Positions 28,537-41,155 of a DNA stretch of 64,000 nucleotides are shown one piece after another; within the stretch, counting starts at the first letter, position 1; each line of letters starts with the position of its first letter. Under the pieces are notes generated by a model that saw nothing but the letters and a program-made list of their open reading frames with translations, was not told where the DNA came from and ran no database searches. The DNA is from Methylobacterium sp. J-048. GTDB taxonomy: Bacteria > Pseudomonadota > Alphaproteobacteria > Rhizobiales > Beijerinckiaceae. The position numbers and the translations under genes are program-made. The stretch is from contig NZ_JAKSYL010000150.1 of NCBI RefSeq assembly GCF_022829515.1, positions 1 to 64,000 of the forward strand. Reading direction: 5' to 3'.

Positions 28537-30170
28537 GCATCCACAGCGTCCCCCTCAACAGCGAAGACATCCGTTCCGGGCGCGTCGCCCTGACGCGCGA
28601 CGAGCGGGTCGGACGGATTTCGACGGCCCTGAAGGCGATCGACCTTCCCTTCCCGGTCAACTACGCCGACACATTGGCCCTGACCTTCATCGACGGTCTC
28701 GCCGTGAGCGAGGAATACGTGATGGAGGCGATCTACCAGGTCGGACGCTTTCCCTGTCCGTTCGTGGGCGGTTCCGCCGCCGGAAAGTTCGATCTGGTCC
28801 AGACACTGATCTTCGATGGACAGAAGGTGCTGGAGAACCACGCCGTCTTCTGTTTTCTGAAGATGCGGCCCGGCAAGCGCTACAGCATCTTCAAGACCCA
28901 AAACTTCCGCAAGTCGGATCTGTCCTTCACGGTGGTCGATGCCGTCGCCGAGACGCGAACCGTCCGGGCCATCATCGATCCGAAAACGGGCGACGTCGTG
29001 CCGTTCGTCGCGGCGCTGAGCAAGGCGCTCGCGGCGAAGCCGACCGACCTGCTGGCACGCTTGGGCAAGCGAACCTTCGGGATCGATATCGAGGGCGAGC
29101 TGTTCGTGCGTTCGGTGGGCGTGATCGACGTGGAGACCGGCTCCGTCTCATTCTACTGCGACATCAACATCGGCGACGAGCTGTTCCTCCTCGATGCGAA
29201 CGACTTCGTGGGCGAGACGCAGAAGGCGATCGCGGCCTTCCTGCGCGACAAGCCGAATCCGGTTGGCGCCATCCTCAACGATTGCATGCTGCGCCGGGTC
29301 AACAATCCGGAGCAACTGGCCGACATGGCCGGCCTGTGGGACATGCCGGCTGCGGGCTTCTCGACCTTCGGCGAACTGTACGGGATCAACATCAATCAGA
29401 CGCTCTCGGCGATCGTGTTCTTCGACCCCGGCGACGCGTCGTTCCATGACCCGATGATGGATATCTTTCCCGTGCATTACGGGCGGTACCAAAACTATTT
29501 TACGCTCTGCCGCCTCAACCGGCTGCAGATCCTCAATCGGCTCCGATCGGACATCATCGGCAACATCACGAGCTATCTCGATTTCATCGGCACCATCGAG
29601 AGCTCGCTGCAAGAGGTGACCGGCATCACCGCGCTGATGGACGGCATCCGCCGCACGATCCTGGCCCACGGGGCGCAGGGGAGTACGAACGGTGACAACG
29701 CCGCCCTGCTCGCGGACGAGTTTCGCGCCCTCAACGACGCCATGACCGGACTGCGCGCGGTGCTCGGCGTGATCGGCGGGATCACCGGCCAGACCAACCT
29801 CCTGGCTCTGAACGCGACCATCGAGGCGGCCCGCGCGGGATCGGCCGGACAGGGATTCGGCGTGGTCGCCGGGGAGGTCAAGAAACTCGCCGGCGATACC
29901 AGGACGATCCTCAAGCGATCCGAGGGCTCGATCAGCGACATGGAGGTGTCCCTCTCGAAGCTCGGCGGCATCATCGCCGACACGCGGCAGGCCTTCGCCT
30001 CCGAGGCACAGCGCTACAAGGAGACGATCGGCGAGGTGGAAAACATTTTCGTGCATTCGGACGTGATCGAACGGTCCCTCGGCGGCCTCAGCGGCGCCAT
30101 CAAGCAGCAGCGAGAGCTGACCGACAAGATCAAGCAGAACATCGGCCTGCTTCGGGCCCTGGATCGCTGA
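28461..30170 (+). CDS. FIST-domain methyl-accepting chemotaxis protein (main part)
   Basis: A 569-residue soluble chemoreceptor without membrane helices. Residues 1-220 carry most of the FIST N-terminal domain, then FIST_C (FGELYGININQTLSAIVFF), a short linker, and the MCP signalling domain with the hairpin tip [43 protein letters not shown] domains are thought to sense small ligands such as amino acids. The TTG at 28461 is only the first possible start in this frame; the native start is probably in the upstream frame (28129 or 28138), separated by an apparent frameshift. Confidence 0.88.
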   Translation: MYHPAPETWGTVVVQVLSAGLVGRVSIHSVPLNSEDIRSGRVALTRDERVGRISTALKAIDLPFPVNYADTLALTFIDGLAVSEEYVMEAIYQVGRFPCPFVGGSAAGKFDLVQTLIFDGQKVLENHAVFCFLKMRPGKRYSIFKTQNFRKSDLSFTVVDAVAETRTVRAIIDPKTGDVVPFVAALSKALAAKPTDLLARLGKRTFGIDIEGELFVRSVGVIDVETGSVSFYCDINIGDELFLLDANDFVGETQKAIAAFLRDKPNPVGAILNDCMLRRVNNPEQLADMAGLWDMPAAGFSTFGELYGININQTLSAIVFFDPGDASFHDPMMDIFPVHYGRYQNYFTLCRLNRLQILNRLRSDIIGNITSYLDFIGTIESSLQEVTGITALMDGIRRTILAHGAQGSTNGDNAALLADEFRALNDAMTGLRAVLGVIGGITGQTNLLALNATIEAARAGSAGQGFGVVAGEVKKLAGDTRTILKRSEGSISDMEVSLSKLGGIIADTRQAFASEAQRYKETIGEVENIFVHSDVIERSLGGLSGAIKQQRELTDKIKQNIGLLRALDR

Positions 30171-30437
30171 AACCCTCGACCCTGCCGCACCCTTCGTCGC
30201 GTCCGGAGCGTGCACCGCAATCCCGACCGCGGGGGCGACGCGAGGTGGGATCGGTCCGGAATGATACGGCCGCCGCTCGATCGAAGCGGAAGCCAAGCGG
30301 GGTTCCGTCAGCGCTCTCTGACGCCGAACCGGCCTTCACGTCGGCGGCGAGCGCTCGCGCAGGCATGCAGGGAGGCGCATTCGCCCGTCCGCTGCCCGGA
30401 CAGGCAACGAACACGGGTAACCGGTTCATCCTGTGCG

Positions 30438-32156
30438 CTACGCGGCCACCTGCGCGAGAAACCGTTCGATCTCCCCTTCGAGGTCGGCCGCGACCGTGTC
30501 GACGCTCTGAGCCGCCACGGTCACCGTGGCCGCCATCCGGGCGGAACGCTTCGCGGCATCGGCTACCGTGATCAGTCCGGCGGCGATCACCTCGGTGGCG
30601 CCGGCCGTATCGGCGACGTTGCGCGAGATCTCCGCGGTCGCCGCGCCCTGGGCCGTGACCGAGATGGCGATCCCGCCCGTGGTCTCGCGGACCGTCCGCA
30701 TGCGCGCGCCCATCTGGCCGATCGCCGCCACGGTCGCCGCCGTCGAGGATTCCACCGCGGCGATCTGGCCGCCGATCTCCTCCGTGGCCCGAGCGGTCTG
30801 GTCCGCCAGCGCCTTCACCTCGGCGGCCACGACCGCGAAGCCCCTGCCGGCCTCACCTGCCCGGGAGGCTTCGATCGTGGCGTTCAGCGCCAGCAGGTTG
30901 GTCTGGCCGGCGATCTGGCGGATCAGCCCGACGACGTCGCCGATGCGGCCCACGGCAACGGACAGCGCGCCGATCTTCGTGCTCATCGCGTCCGCTTCCG
31001 CCGACGCATCGGCCACCAGCGATTCGGCCTTGTCGAGCTGCGTGCCGATCTCGCCGATCGAGGCGGACAATTCCTCGGCCGCGCTCGCCACCGTCTGAAT
31101 CCTGGCCGAGGTCTCGTGGGAGCTCCGCTCGGTCTTCGCCACGGCGACCTCGGCCTCGGCGGAGCTGGCCACCATCTCGTCGGCCCGCATGCGCATCTCG
31201 CCGGTGCTCGTGGTCAGCGAATCCTTGAGCACCACCACCTGACCGCGGAACGCCTCGATGGCGTGGTCGAGATCCGCCCGGCGCCGTGCCACGTCCGCCG
31301 CCGCCGCGCTCTGCCTCTGCTCGAGGTCCCGCGTCCGCAGGCCGACGCTGCGCAGCACTTCGAGGGACCGGGCGACGGTGCCGATCTCGTCGCCGCGCTG
31401 GGCATGGGGGATCGCGGTCTCCAGATCGCCCGTCGCCAGCGCTTCGATCCGGGCGGAGATCGCGGTGAAGGGCCGGAACAGGCGCGGCGCGATCAGCCCG
31501 ATCAGCGCGCAGGCGAGCACCGCGATGGCCAGGGCGGCGATGCTGACGGTTGTCATCGTCCCCGTATAGGCGTCGAAATACATCTCGATCGGCAGGCCGA
31601 TGAACAGGATGCCGTTGACCGTCCCGGCCGCATCCACGGTCGGCTGGTACACCGTGTAGAAGCGGCGCCCGAACAGGGTCGCCGGGCCCTCGTAGGTCTG
31701 GCCGGCATGCATCGCGGCCTGGGCCGGGTGATCCGCCGCGAGATTGGTGCCCACGGCGCGGGTGCCGTCTTCGCGGCGCACGGTGGTCTGGCGTCGCACG
31801 AAGGTGTTGGAGGCCGGCTCGTAGCTGAAGACCGTGGCGACGCCGCCGGAATAGGCCACCGCGTCGTCCGGGACGGTCGCGTCCGCGAAGTCCGAAAGGC
31901 TCGGCGTCACCACCCTGGCAACCCGCGAGCCCGTCAGGTCAGCCTTCGTCCCGGGCACGTGCCCGGCCATCAGGAGCGCTAGCGTGCGCAGGTTGTGCTC
32001 GCCGTTGGTGCGCTGCTGCTGCTCCATCTGCGACCAGGTCTGATGGGAAACGGTGATCCAGAGTGCCGCCGTCGTCAGCGCGACCGCGAGCATCGCAAGG
32101 AGAATCACCTTCGTGGACAGCATCATCGCGTGCAGCGACAGACGGCGGTGAATCAT
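30438..32156 (-). CDS. methyl-accepting chemotaxis protein with Cache sensor domain
   Basis: A 572-residue transmembrane chemoreceptor: helix 1 ([20 protein letters not shown], about 18-37), a periplasmic single-Cache (Cache_3/Cache_2-type) domain including [53 protein letters not shown], helix 2 ([19 protein letters not shown]), HAMP ([23 protein letters not shown]) and the MCP hairpin tip [42 protein letters not shown]. There is no CheR-binding pentapeptide at the end. The ligand is unknown. Confidence 0.94.
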   Translation of the reverse strand: MIHRRLSLHAMMLSTKVILLAMLAVALTTAALWITVSHQTWSQMEQQQRTNGEHNLRTLALLMAGHVPGTKADLTGSRVARVVTPSLSDFADATVPDDAVAYSGGVATVFSYEPASNTFVRRQTTVRREDGTRAVGTNLAADHPAQAAMHAGQTYEGPATLFGRRFYTVYQPTVDAAGTVNGILFIGLPIEMYFDAYTGTMTTVSIAALAIAVLACALIGLIAPRLFRPFTAISARIEALATGDLETAIPHAQRGDEIGTVARSLEVLRSVGLRTRDLEQRQSAAAADVARRRADLDHAIEAFRGQVVVLKDSLTTSTGEMRMRADEMVASSAEAEVAVAKTERSSHETSARIQTVASAAEELSASIGEIGTQLDKAESLVADASAEADAMSTKIGALSVAVGRIGDVVGLIRQIAGQTNLLALNATIEASRAGEAGRGFAVVAAEVKALADQTARATEEIGGQIAAVESSTAATVAAIGQMGARMRTVRETTGGIAISVTAQGAATAEISRNVADTAGATEVIAAGLITVADAAKRSARMAATVTVAAQSVDTVAADLEGEIERFLAQVAA

Positions 32157-32458
32157 GGGCCTGATCCGATTGAGAGCACCTCACGAAACGCCCCGGACCC
32201 CAAAGCTTTTTCTCCGCGCAGGACGGCGGAGAGGGCGTTTTGTGAGACGTTCTTCGGCATACGCTCCACCGCCGCGATCGTCGGTCGACCCTGTCGTCAG
32301 CGCATCGTCCTGGATACCGGATCCAGGACGATGCGCCGGGTCTTCGGTTTTGGTGCGTCTCTTTCCGAACGGCGGCGATCAGCTTTCGGAAGGAGACTCT
32401 CGAAGTCACTTTATCTATCGAACTTGTATCTCAGATGCGAGGCACCGTCCGCGCCGTT
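32157..32458. other. intergenic region containing a perfect 15-bp inverted repeat
   Basis: cgcatcgtcctggat (32301-32315) is matched exactly by its reverse complement (32321-32335) across the five-base loop accgg. A second, shorter ttccgaa/ttcggaa pair follows at about 32366-32394. There is no T-run, so it is not a classic terminator; it may be a protein-binding site or a Rho-dependent/attenuator structure. No gene is apparent. Confidence 0.65.
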
Positions 32459-33328
32459 TCAGCTGCGCCCGGACCGTCGCGCCGAGACCCGGGCCAGAGC
32501 GGCGAGGTCCTTCTCGCCGTCGCCGTGGCTGATCGCTTCGATCAGCCCGTCGCGCAGGACGCTGGCAAACGGCATCGGCACGCCCGCGCCCTCCGCCGCC
32601 TGGAGGGCCAGCCGCACGTCCTTGGCGCCGAGCTTCAGGCCGAAGCCCGGCGGCTCGTAGCGGTTCTGGGCGATCGAGGCGCCGTAGCCCTTGTAGACCG
32701 GCGAGGCGAACAGCGTGTTGGTCATCAGGTCGAGGAAGTCGGCGCCCGCGACCCCGTGGCCCTTGGTGAGCGCGCAGGCCTCACCCATGGCCTCGATCGC
32801 CGAGATCAGCATGAAGTTGCCGGCGAGCTTGACCGCGTTCGCCCGCGACGGCGCGTCGCCGAAGGGCCAGATCCTGGCGCCCATGGCGTCGAGCAGCGGC
32901 GCGGCCCGCTCCAGCGCGGCCGCATCGCCGGCCGCCACGATGTTGAGCTTGCCCGCCTCGGCCACGTCGGGCCGCCCGAAGACCGGCGCGGAGACGTAAG
33001 GAACGCCGGCCCGCTCGTGCACGGCGGTGAGCTGCCTGGCCAGCGCCACCGAGATCGTGCTCATGCCGATATGCAGGCCGGGGCGCTCGGGCCGGTCGAG
33101 CAGGCCGCCCGCCACGATCACCGCCTCCAGCGCCGCGTCGTCGGCCAGCATGGTGACGACCGCATCCCCGGCAAACGCCTCCGCGGCGCTCGCCACCGGG
33201 GTCACGCCCTCGATGCCGCGGGCGCCCTCGGGCGAGCGGTTCCAGGCCCGGACCCGGTGGCCCGCCCGCGCGAGGTTGGCCGCCATGCCGCGGCCCATCC
33301 GCCCCAATCCGATGAATCCGACGTCCAT
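32459..33328 (-). CDS. NAD(P)-dependent 3-hydroxyisobutyrate-dehydrogenase-family oxidoreductase
   Basis: A 289-residue beta-hydroxyacid dehydrogenase. Rossmann start VGFIGLGRMGRGMAANLARAGHRVRAWNRSP, the substrate motif YVSAPVFGRPDVAEAGKLNIVAAGD (DAPVSGG-equivalent), then the catalytic-lysine helix NAVKLAGNFMLISAIEAMGEA and the late KDVRLALQAAEGAGVPMPFAS. The variant APVFGRP signature is typical of the imine-reductase/glyoxylate-reductase side of the family, so the substrate may not be hydroxyisobutyrate. ATG 33328 begins directly at the Rossmann strand. Divergent from the P1 peptidase gene. Confidence 0.9.
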   Translation of the reverse strand: MDVGFIGLGRMGRGMAANLARAGHRVRAWNRSPEGARGIEGVTPVASAAEAFAGDAVVTMLADDAALEAVIVAGGLLDRPERPGLHIGMSTISVALARQLTAVHERAGVPYVSAPVFGRPDVAEAGKLNIVAAGDAAALERAAPLLDAMGARIWPFGDAPSRANAVKLAGNFMLISAIEAMGEACALTKGHGVAGADFLDLMTNTLFASPVYKGYGASIAQNRYEPPGFGLKLGAKDVRLALQAAEGAGVPMPFASVLRDGLIEAISHGDGEKDLAALARVSARRSGRS

Positions 33329-33438
33329 GCCGTGCTCCTCGACGCGATCTGCCGCCATGCCGTATGGATCACCCGGACCGGGTTTCAACGGCGCCAGCGG
33401 GGATTTGCGCGGAACGCCGAGCGTGGCAAGCTGGATCG

Positions 33439-34464
33439 ATGGCGCGCAATTGCATTGCAGACATTCCCGGCCTGCGGGTCGGCCACGCCAGCGACCTCCG
33501 GATCGCCAGCGGGGTCACCGCGATCCTGTTCGACGCCCCCGTCATCGCCTCGGTGGACGTGCGCGGCGGCGGCCCGGGCACCCGCGAGACCGACCTGCTC
33601 GATCCCGAGCGCACGGTGGAGCGGATCGACGCCCTGGTGCTCTCGGGCGGCTCGGTCTTCGGGCTCGACGCCGCCGCCGGCGTGACCGCCTGGCTCGCCG
33701 AGGCCGGGCGCGGCTTTCCGGTCGGCCCGATGCGGGTGCCGATCGTGCCGGGCGCGATCCTGTTCGACCTGCTCAACGGCGGCGACAAGGACTGGGGCCG
33801 CTACCCGCCCTATCGCGAGCTGGGTTTTCTGGCCGCCGCCGCCGCGTCGGACGACTTCGCCCTCGGCTCCGTGGGGGCCGGCACGGGCGCGCGCACCGGG
33901 CGCCTGAAGGGCGGGGTCGGCTCGGCCTCGGCGACCGTGCCGGGCACCGGTTTCTCGGTCGGCGCGTTGGCGGCGGTCAACGCCTTCGGCAATGCGACCA
34001 TCGGCGACGGGCCGCATTTCTGGGCCGCGCCGTTCGAGCAGGCGGACGAATTCGGCGGCCTCGGCTCGCTCGCCCGGGTGCCGGCCGACGCCCTCGCCTT
34101 CCCGGCCCGGACGCTGCCCGGCGCGGCGACGACGCTCGCGGTGGTCGCCACCGACGCGGCCCTGACCAAGGCCCAATGCCGGCGCCTCGCGGTGGCCGCG
34201 CAGGACGGCCTCGCCCGCGCCCTGGTGCCGGCCCATACGCCCCTCGACGGCGACCTCGTCTTCGCGGTCGCGACCGGCGCCGTGCCGCTGGCCGACCCGG
34301 TGGCCGATCTCGCCCGCCTGGGCGACGCCGCCGCGCGGGTGCTGGCGCGGAGTGTGGCGCGCGGGGTCTATTGCGCGACGAGCCTGCCGGGCTACGCGGC
34401 GGTGGCGCCGCTGTCGATCATGGGCCTGCCGCCGGCCTGGCGGGATCTGTTTGGCGGAGCATGA
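33439..34464 (+). CDS. P1/DmpA-family aminopeptidase (S58)
   Basis: An N-terminal-nucleophile hydrolase of the L-aminopeptidase D-esterase/DmpA family, 341 residues: IPGLRVGHASDLRIASGVTAILFD, RGGGPGTRETDLLDPERTVERIDALVLSGGSVFGLDAAAGV, VGSASATVPGTGFSVGALAAVNAFGNA, ALTKAQCRRLAVAAQDGLARALVPAHTPLDGDLVFAVATG. The precursor is normally self-cleaved into two chains; I cannot confirm the nucleophile position. Peptide substrates include D- or beta-amino acid peptides in characterised members. ATG 33439 directly precedes the conserved RNCIADIPGLRVGH start. Confidence 0.92.
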   Translation: MARNCIADIPGLRVGHASDLRIASGVTAILFDAPVIASVDVRGGGPGTRETDLLDPERTVERIDALVLSGGSVFGLDAAAGVTAWLAEAGRGFPVGPMRVPIVPGAILFDLLNGGDKDWGRYPPYRELGFLAAAAASDDFALGSVGAGTGARTGRLKGGVGSASATVPGTGFSVGALAAVNAFGNATIGDGPHFWAAPFEQADEFGGLGSLARVPADALAFPARTLPGAATTLAVVATDAALTKAQCRRLAVAAQDGLARALVPAHTPLDGDLVFAVATGAVPLADPVADLARLGDAAARVLARSVARGVYCATSLPGYAAVAPLSIMGLPPAWRDLFGGA

Positions 34465-34495
34465 GCCCGGCGCGGGCGCTGCGCCGATGCGATGG

Positions 34496-34773
34496 TCAGA
34501 TCTCCCCGCGCGCATCCGCGATCAGCTGCGCCAGCCCGGCATCGACCTCCTCGCCGAGCATCTTGCGCTCGGCGTCGGTGAGATCCTTGGCCCAGCTGGT
34601 GCCGCCAAAGCCCTCCGCGCAGCGCGCCCGCTCGGAGGCGATGTAGGCCTCGGTCTCGGCGGGCTGCGTCTTCATCGCGTGGACGAGGCCGAACCACGCT
34701 GCCCGCTCCACCACCGCCAGCCGCGCCCGCAGGCGGATCGCCGCCGCCTTGTCCGGATCGATCCCGTTGTCGC

Positions 34774-34777
<4 letters not shown>
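34496..34777 (-). CDS. hypothetical protein coupled to the hybrid kinase
   Basis: A 93-residue acidic, helical protein ([47 protein letters not shown], then [25 protein letters not shown]). No family is recognised. Its ATG overlaps the TGA of the hybrid histidine kinase gene (ATGA), so it is translated with the kinase and may act with it. Confidence 0.65.
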
Positions 34778-37161
<2,384 letters not shown>

Positions 37162-37211
37162 CGGCCCGCCGGTATCCCGTCTCGCGCGCCCCGCGGGGCG
37201 CATGGACTGCC

Positions 37212-38111
37212 TTATACACGCATCGGGTCGGGATCCGACCGGACCTCGACCACAGGTTCGACCGGCCGCCGGCCGCGCAGCGCGTCGACGCTGTAGAGGG
37301 CGAGCGCCGCCCAGATCAGGACGAACATCGCCGCCCGGGGCGGTTCCACGTGCTCGCCATAGGCCAGGACGCTCAGGCCGAGCAGGCAGGTCGGGGCGAC
37401 GTATTGCAGCAGGCCCAGCGTGGTCAGGCGCAGGCGTACCGCGGCGGCGGCGAACCAGATCAGCGGGAGCGCGGTGGTCACCCCCGTCAGCATCAGCAGC
37501 GCGAGGCTTTTGGGCTCCGCCGGCAGGAACGGCTCGGGCGAGAACACGAGCCACAGGATCGCCAGCGGCAGGAGCAGCAGGGTCTCGGCCAGGAACCCGA
37601 CCAGCGCGTCGACCCCGACGATCTTTCGGACGAGCCCGTAGAGCGCAAAGCTCACCGCGAGCGACAGCGACAGGGCCGGCAACTCCCCCGCCCACAGGAC
37701 CGCGACCGCGACGCCCACCGCCGCGATCCCCACCGCCACGGCCTGCAGCGGCCGCAGCCGCTCGCCGAGCACGATGCGCCCGAACGCCACGCTGACCAGG
37801 GGATTGATGTAGTAGCCCAGGCTCGCGTCGAGCAGGTGCCCGCGGTCGATCGCGTAGAGGTAGAGCAGCCAGTTCACCCCGATCATCGCGGCCGAGACCG
37901 CCAGCAGGGCGTGGCGGCGGCACAGGGGCAGCGGCAGGTTGAGGCGCCTGCGCGACGCGAGCGCCAGGGCCAGCGCACCGGCGAACAGGCTCGACCAGAC
38001 GATCCGCTCGGCCAGGATGTGGTTCGGGCCGAAGGCCCCGAGCATACGGAAATGCACCGGGACCAGCAGGCCCCAGCTCAGATAGGCGGCGAGCGCGTAG
38101 ACGAGGCCCAC
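37212..38111 (-). CDS. rarD: EamA/RarD-family transporter
   Basis: A drug/metabolite-superfamily exporter, 299 residues with about ten membrane helices. RarD signature at the start ([39 protein letters not shown]), then [60 protein letters not shown] and a second EamA half ending [20 protein letters not shown]. RarD was linked to chloramphenicol resistance in Pseudomonas; the native substrate is unknown. It lies about 50 bp after the hybrid kinase start, same strand. Confidence 0.93.
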   Translation of the reverse strand: MGLVYALAAYLSWGLLVPVHFRMLGAFGPNHILAERIVWSSLFAGALALALASRRRLNLPLPLCRRHALLAVSAAMIGVNWLLYLYAIDRGHLLDASLGYYINPLVSVAFGRIVLGERLRPLQAVAVGIAAVGVAVAVLWAGELPALSLSLAVSFALYGLVRKIVGVDALVGFLAETLLLLPLAILWLVFSPEPFLPAEPKSLALLMLTGVTTALPLIWFAAAAVRLRLTTLGLLQYVAPTCLLGLSVLAYGEHVEPPRAAMFVLIWAALALYSVDALRGRRPVEPVVEVRSDPDPMRV

Positions 38112-38250
38112 AGTGTCCTCCCGGTCGACCCGCCGATCGGACCCGGGCGAGCGGACGGTGCCGAGGCTTTACGCCCGGCCGCCCCCGCCCGACAGGGGGG
38201 GCGGTGCAGGGCTGACATCCCGGGCGGACGGAGGCGGTTCGGCGACGGGC

Positions 38251-39960
38251 TCAGGCGGCCCGGATCGTCGCCAGGAAGCGGCCGACCTCGCCGCTGAGAT
38301 GCTCGGACTGGCGCGACAGCTCGGAGGCCGCGTCGAGCACCTGGCCCGCCGCCCTGCCGGTCTCCTCGGCGGCCGAGGCCACGCCGACGATGGTGCTGGT
38401 CACCGCGCCGGTACCCTGCGCCGCCTGTCCGACGTTGCGCACGATCCCCTGGGTCGCCGCGCCCTGCTCCTCGACCGCGGCCGCGATGGAGGTCGCCACC
38501 GTCTCGATCTCCCGGATCCGGTTGGTGATCCCCGCGATGACCGAGACGGCCGCGCCGGTGGATCTCTGGATCTGGCCGATCTGCCCGGCGACCTCTTCCG
38601 TGGCCTTTGCGGTCTGGTTGGCCAATTCCTTCACCTCGGCGGCGACCACCGCGAAGCCGCGACCCGCCTCTCCGGCCCGGGCGGCCTCGATGGTGGCGTT
38701 GAGGGCCAGCAGGTTGGTCTGGGCCGCGATGTCGGTGATCAACCTGACGACGTCCCCGACCTTGGCGGCGGCGGCGCTGAGTTCCTGCACCAGGGTCGCG
38801 GTCTGGTCGGCCTCGGACACCGCGCCCTGGGCGAGCTTGGCCGAACCATCGACCTGCCGGCCGATCTCCTGGACCGACGAGCCCAGCTCCTCGGCCGCGC
38901 TCGCCACGGTGTTGACGTTGGAGGCGGCCTCCTCGGCCGCGGCCGCCACGGTGGTGGATTGGCTGGCGGTCTGCGTGGCGGTGGCGGTCATGGTCTGGGC
39001 GGTGGCCTGCAATTCGGTCGCCGAGGACGAGACCTGGCCGATGATCCGGCCGACCGTGCCCTGGAAGCCGTCGGCGAGGTCCAGCATGGCCCGGCGGCGC
39101 GCCTCCGCGGCCGCCTCGTCGGCCAGCCGCCGGATCTCGGCCTGCTCGGCGGCCTTCTGGGCCACCAGCGCCTTGATGCCCTCCACGGCCCGGCCGATCA
39201 GGCCGATCTCGTCGCCGCGCCGTGCTTCGGGGATCTCGGCGTCGATCTCCCCGTCCGCCATGCGCCGCAGAACGGCCGTCAGCCGGTGGATCGGGCGCGT
39301 CACGCCGAAGACCACGACCAGGATACCGCCGACGATGCCCGCCGCGATGCCGAGGAGCGACACGTTCAGCAGCAGGGAGCGCGTCGCGTTGGTCTCGGTG
39401 GTCAGGTCGTCGGACCGCTTCTGGACCGAAGCATCGATATCGCGCACCAGTGAGCGGACGGACGCGATCAGTTCCGTCCGGAGGGGGTCTGCCGTCCGAT
39501 GTGCCAGCGTCAACGTTTCGGCGATCTGGCCCTTGGCGGTCAGGTCGCGGATGTCGCGGATGATCCGGGCATAGGCGTCGAACTGCGTCGCAACGCGGTC
39601 CATGCGCTCACGGAAGACCGGGGCGTCCTGACGTGCGCCTTCGAGCAGCTTTGTCGCTTCCGGCACGATGACGTCGGCGCTGTCGAGGCTGTCGAGGGTG
39701 TCGCCGGCGCGGCTCCCCTCCGGCGTGCCGGCTTCGGCTACGGCGCGGAAAGCGACGTAGCTGAGGTGCATGACGCTGCGGTTCACGCGCGCCATCTTGA
39801 CGGCCGCCCTGGCATCCTGCGCGAGCAGGCTCGTGTACGCATCGTCGATCGCTGCAATCTTTTGAGACGTATACCAGGCACATCCGAAAAATATCACGCT
39901 AATAATAGCAATGATTGAAATAAGTTTTGGCGTGATGCCAATATTAGAGATCGATTTCAT
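38251..39960 (-). CDS. methyl-accepting chemotaxis protein with 4-helix-bundle sensor
   Basis: A 569-residue chemoreceptor. Helix 1 (about 12-30, [20 protein letters not shown]), a periplasmic four-helix-bundle (4HB_MCP) domain with acidic/hydrophobic helices ([21 protein letters not shown]...[15 protein letters not shown]), helix 2 ([23 protein letters not shown]), HAMP ([23 protein letters not shown]) and the MCP tip [46 protein letters not shown]. No C-terminal pentapeptide. An AT-rich region precedes its start. Confidence 0.94.
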   Translation of the reverse strand: MKSISNIGITPKLISIIAIISVIFFGCAWYTSQKIAAIDDAYTSLLAQDARAAVKMARVNRSVMHLSYVAFRAVAEAGTPEGSRAGDTLDSLDSADVIVPEATKLLEGARQDAPVFRERMDRVATQFDAYARIIRDIRDLTAKGQIAETLTLAHRTADPLRTELIASVRSLVRDIDASVQKRSDDLTTETNATRSLLLNVSLLGIAAGIVGGILVVVFGVTRPIHRLTAVLRRMADGEIDAEIPEARRGDEIGLIGRAVEGIKALVAQKAAEQAEIRRLADEAAAEARRRAMLDLADGFQGTVGRIIGQVSSSATELQATAQTMTATATQTASQSTTVAAAAEEAASNVNTVASAAEELGSSVQEIGRQVDGSAKLAQGAVSEADQTATLVQELSAAAAKVGDVVRLITDIAAQTNLLALNATIEAARAGEAGRGFAVVAAEVKELANQTAKATEEVAGQIGQIQRSTGAAVSVIAGITNRIREIETVATSIAAAVEEQGAATQGIVRNVGQAAQGTGAVTSTIVGVASAAEETGRAAGQVLDAASELSRQSEHLSGEVGRFLATIRAA

Positions 39961-40220
39961 GGCACAACCTGCGTGCTGCTTGCAATGATCGTACTATCAT
40001 AGCGCATATTAAATTTTTTCCTCATCATAAAAATATTATTGATCAGAATCGAGAATAAATTGCACGTGATCCGGCGCATTCACTTATTATTGAACTGGGA
40101 AAAGCAAAAAATTTGCATTATTTATTGAAATCGACAAGTATAATTGCATCGTTATTTTAATTTCATCTGTATTTTTGCCGCCCCGCGACGGCCGGACCGC
40201 AGGTCGCGCGCCGGGGTCGG
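39961..40220. promoter_or_regulatory. AT-rich region upstream of the 4HB chemoreceptor
   Basis: Bases 40021-40140 are about 31% GC by hand count (37 of 120), with runs such as aaatattatt and ttatttattg. It lies between the chemoreceptor start and the PNPOx-type gene's stop. No gene is apparent; it is probably the promoter zone of the receptor, similar in character to the tract before the FIST receptor. Confidence 0.45.
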
Positions 40221-40823
40221 TCAGGGTGCGATCCAGCCGCCGGTCCAGCCGGCTAGAACCCTCCGCCAAGCCCCCCGGCGATGGCCGCGGCGGTCGAGAT
40301 AGAGGAAGTCCAGGCGCTCGGCCCGCACCACCACGGCGGCGAAGTGCGGTCGGCCGAGCGTGGCCGCGGTCTCCTCGTCCGGCAGCGTGTAGGCGCCGCC
40401 CGTGGGCAGGGCCGTGCCCGGCGCGGGGTCGGCGCCGTAGCAGACCCGGCTCATCGCCCGGGAGCCCGCCCAGGCGGCTTCCGCGACGGCGTCGTCGGTA
40501 TGGAGCACCGCCCGGCCCTCGATCCGGATCTGGATCTTGGCGGGTGCGTCGTAGGCTGTGAGCGCGCAGGCGGGATTCGCCCCGATCTCGGCGGCCTTGT
40601 CGGAGCGGCGGTCGCAGTGGAACCGGAGCGTGCCGGCGTCGGGATCGGCGGCGCGCAGCACCACGGTCCGCAGCCGCGGGCCGCCCCCGGGCCCGAGGGT
40701 CGCCAGCACCGGCAGGTGGAACCCGCTCCGACCCTGCGCGGCGCCCTCTGCCAGGAGCCGCCACAGCTCGCCGAAGGTGGCGTCGAGGTCGTCGTAGAAA
40801 TCCGGCAGGGGTGCGCGGGTCAT
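40221..40823 (-). CDS. pyridoxamine-5'-phosphate-oxidase-family FMN protein (Alr4036-like)
   Basis: A 200-residue FMN split-barrel protein: FHLPVLATLGPGGGPRLRTVVLRAADPDAGTLRFHCDRRSDKAAEIGANPACALTAYD, AKIQIRIEGRAVLHTDDAVAEAAW, then LPDEETAATLGRPHFAAVVVRAERLDFLYLDRRGHRRGAW. This is the Alr4036/PNPOx-like group rather than biosynthetic PdxH. It is the last gene of a tightly overlapping operon with two glycosyltransferases and a LAB_N protein (four-base overlap with the preceding gene), an odd partner for envelope genes. Confidence 0.85.
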   Translation of the reverse strand: MTRAPLPDFYDDLDATFGELWRLLAEGAAQGRSGFHLPVLATLGPGGGPRLRTVVLRAADPDAGTLRFHCDRRSDKAAEIGANPACALTAYDAPAKIQIRIEGRAVLHTDDAVAEAAWAGSRAMSRVCYGADPAPGTALPTGGAYTLPDEETAATLGRPHFAAVVVRAERLDFLYLDRRGHRRGAWRRVLAGWTGGWIAP

Positions 40824-41155
40824 GCGGTGCCGCCCCGCCGCCGCTGGCGCTCGCGAAAGATCAGCGCGAGGTTGCGCAGATAGATGCCGGTGGACAGGCC
40901 CTGGCCGATGATGATCACCGGCTCCCGGCGGACGAACCCGTAGACCAGGGTCATCAGCCCGCCCAGGATCGACAGGAACCAGAACGAGAGCGGCATCACG
41001 CTCCGCCCGGCCCGCTCGCTGGCGATCCATTGCAGGATGAAGCGCGAGCCGAACACCATCTGGGCGACGATGCCGAACACCACCCAGAAATCGAGCCGGG
41101 TGACGAACACGTCGTAGAAATAGTCCGGCAGATCGTGGGCGAGCTGGATCAGCAT
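40820..41155 (-). CDS. LAB_N (lipid-A-disaccharide-synthase N-terminal) domain membrane protein
   Basis: A 111-residue protein with three predicted membrane helices: FWVVFGIVAQMVFGSRFILQWIASERAGRSVMPLSFWFLSILGGLMTLVYGFVRREPVIIIGQG LSTGIYLRNLALIF. It matches the small LAB_N (PF07578) family, found as a stand-alone protein beside polyprenyl-phosphate glycosyltransferases and ArnT-like enzymes. A role in flipping or delivering lipid-linked sugars is a reasonable inference. Overlaps both neighbours by four and seven bases, so all four operon products are probably made in proportion. Confidence 0.88.
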   Translation of the reverse strand: MLIQLAHDLPDYFYDVFVTRLDFWVVFGIVAQMVFGSRFILQWIASERAGRSVMPLSFWFLSILGGLMTLVYGFVRREPVIIIGQGLSTGIYLRNLALIFRERQRRRGGTA

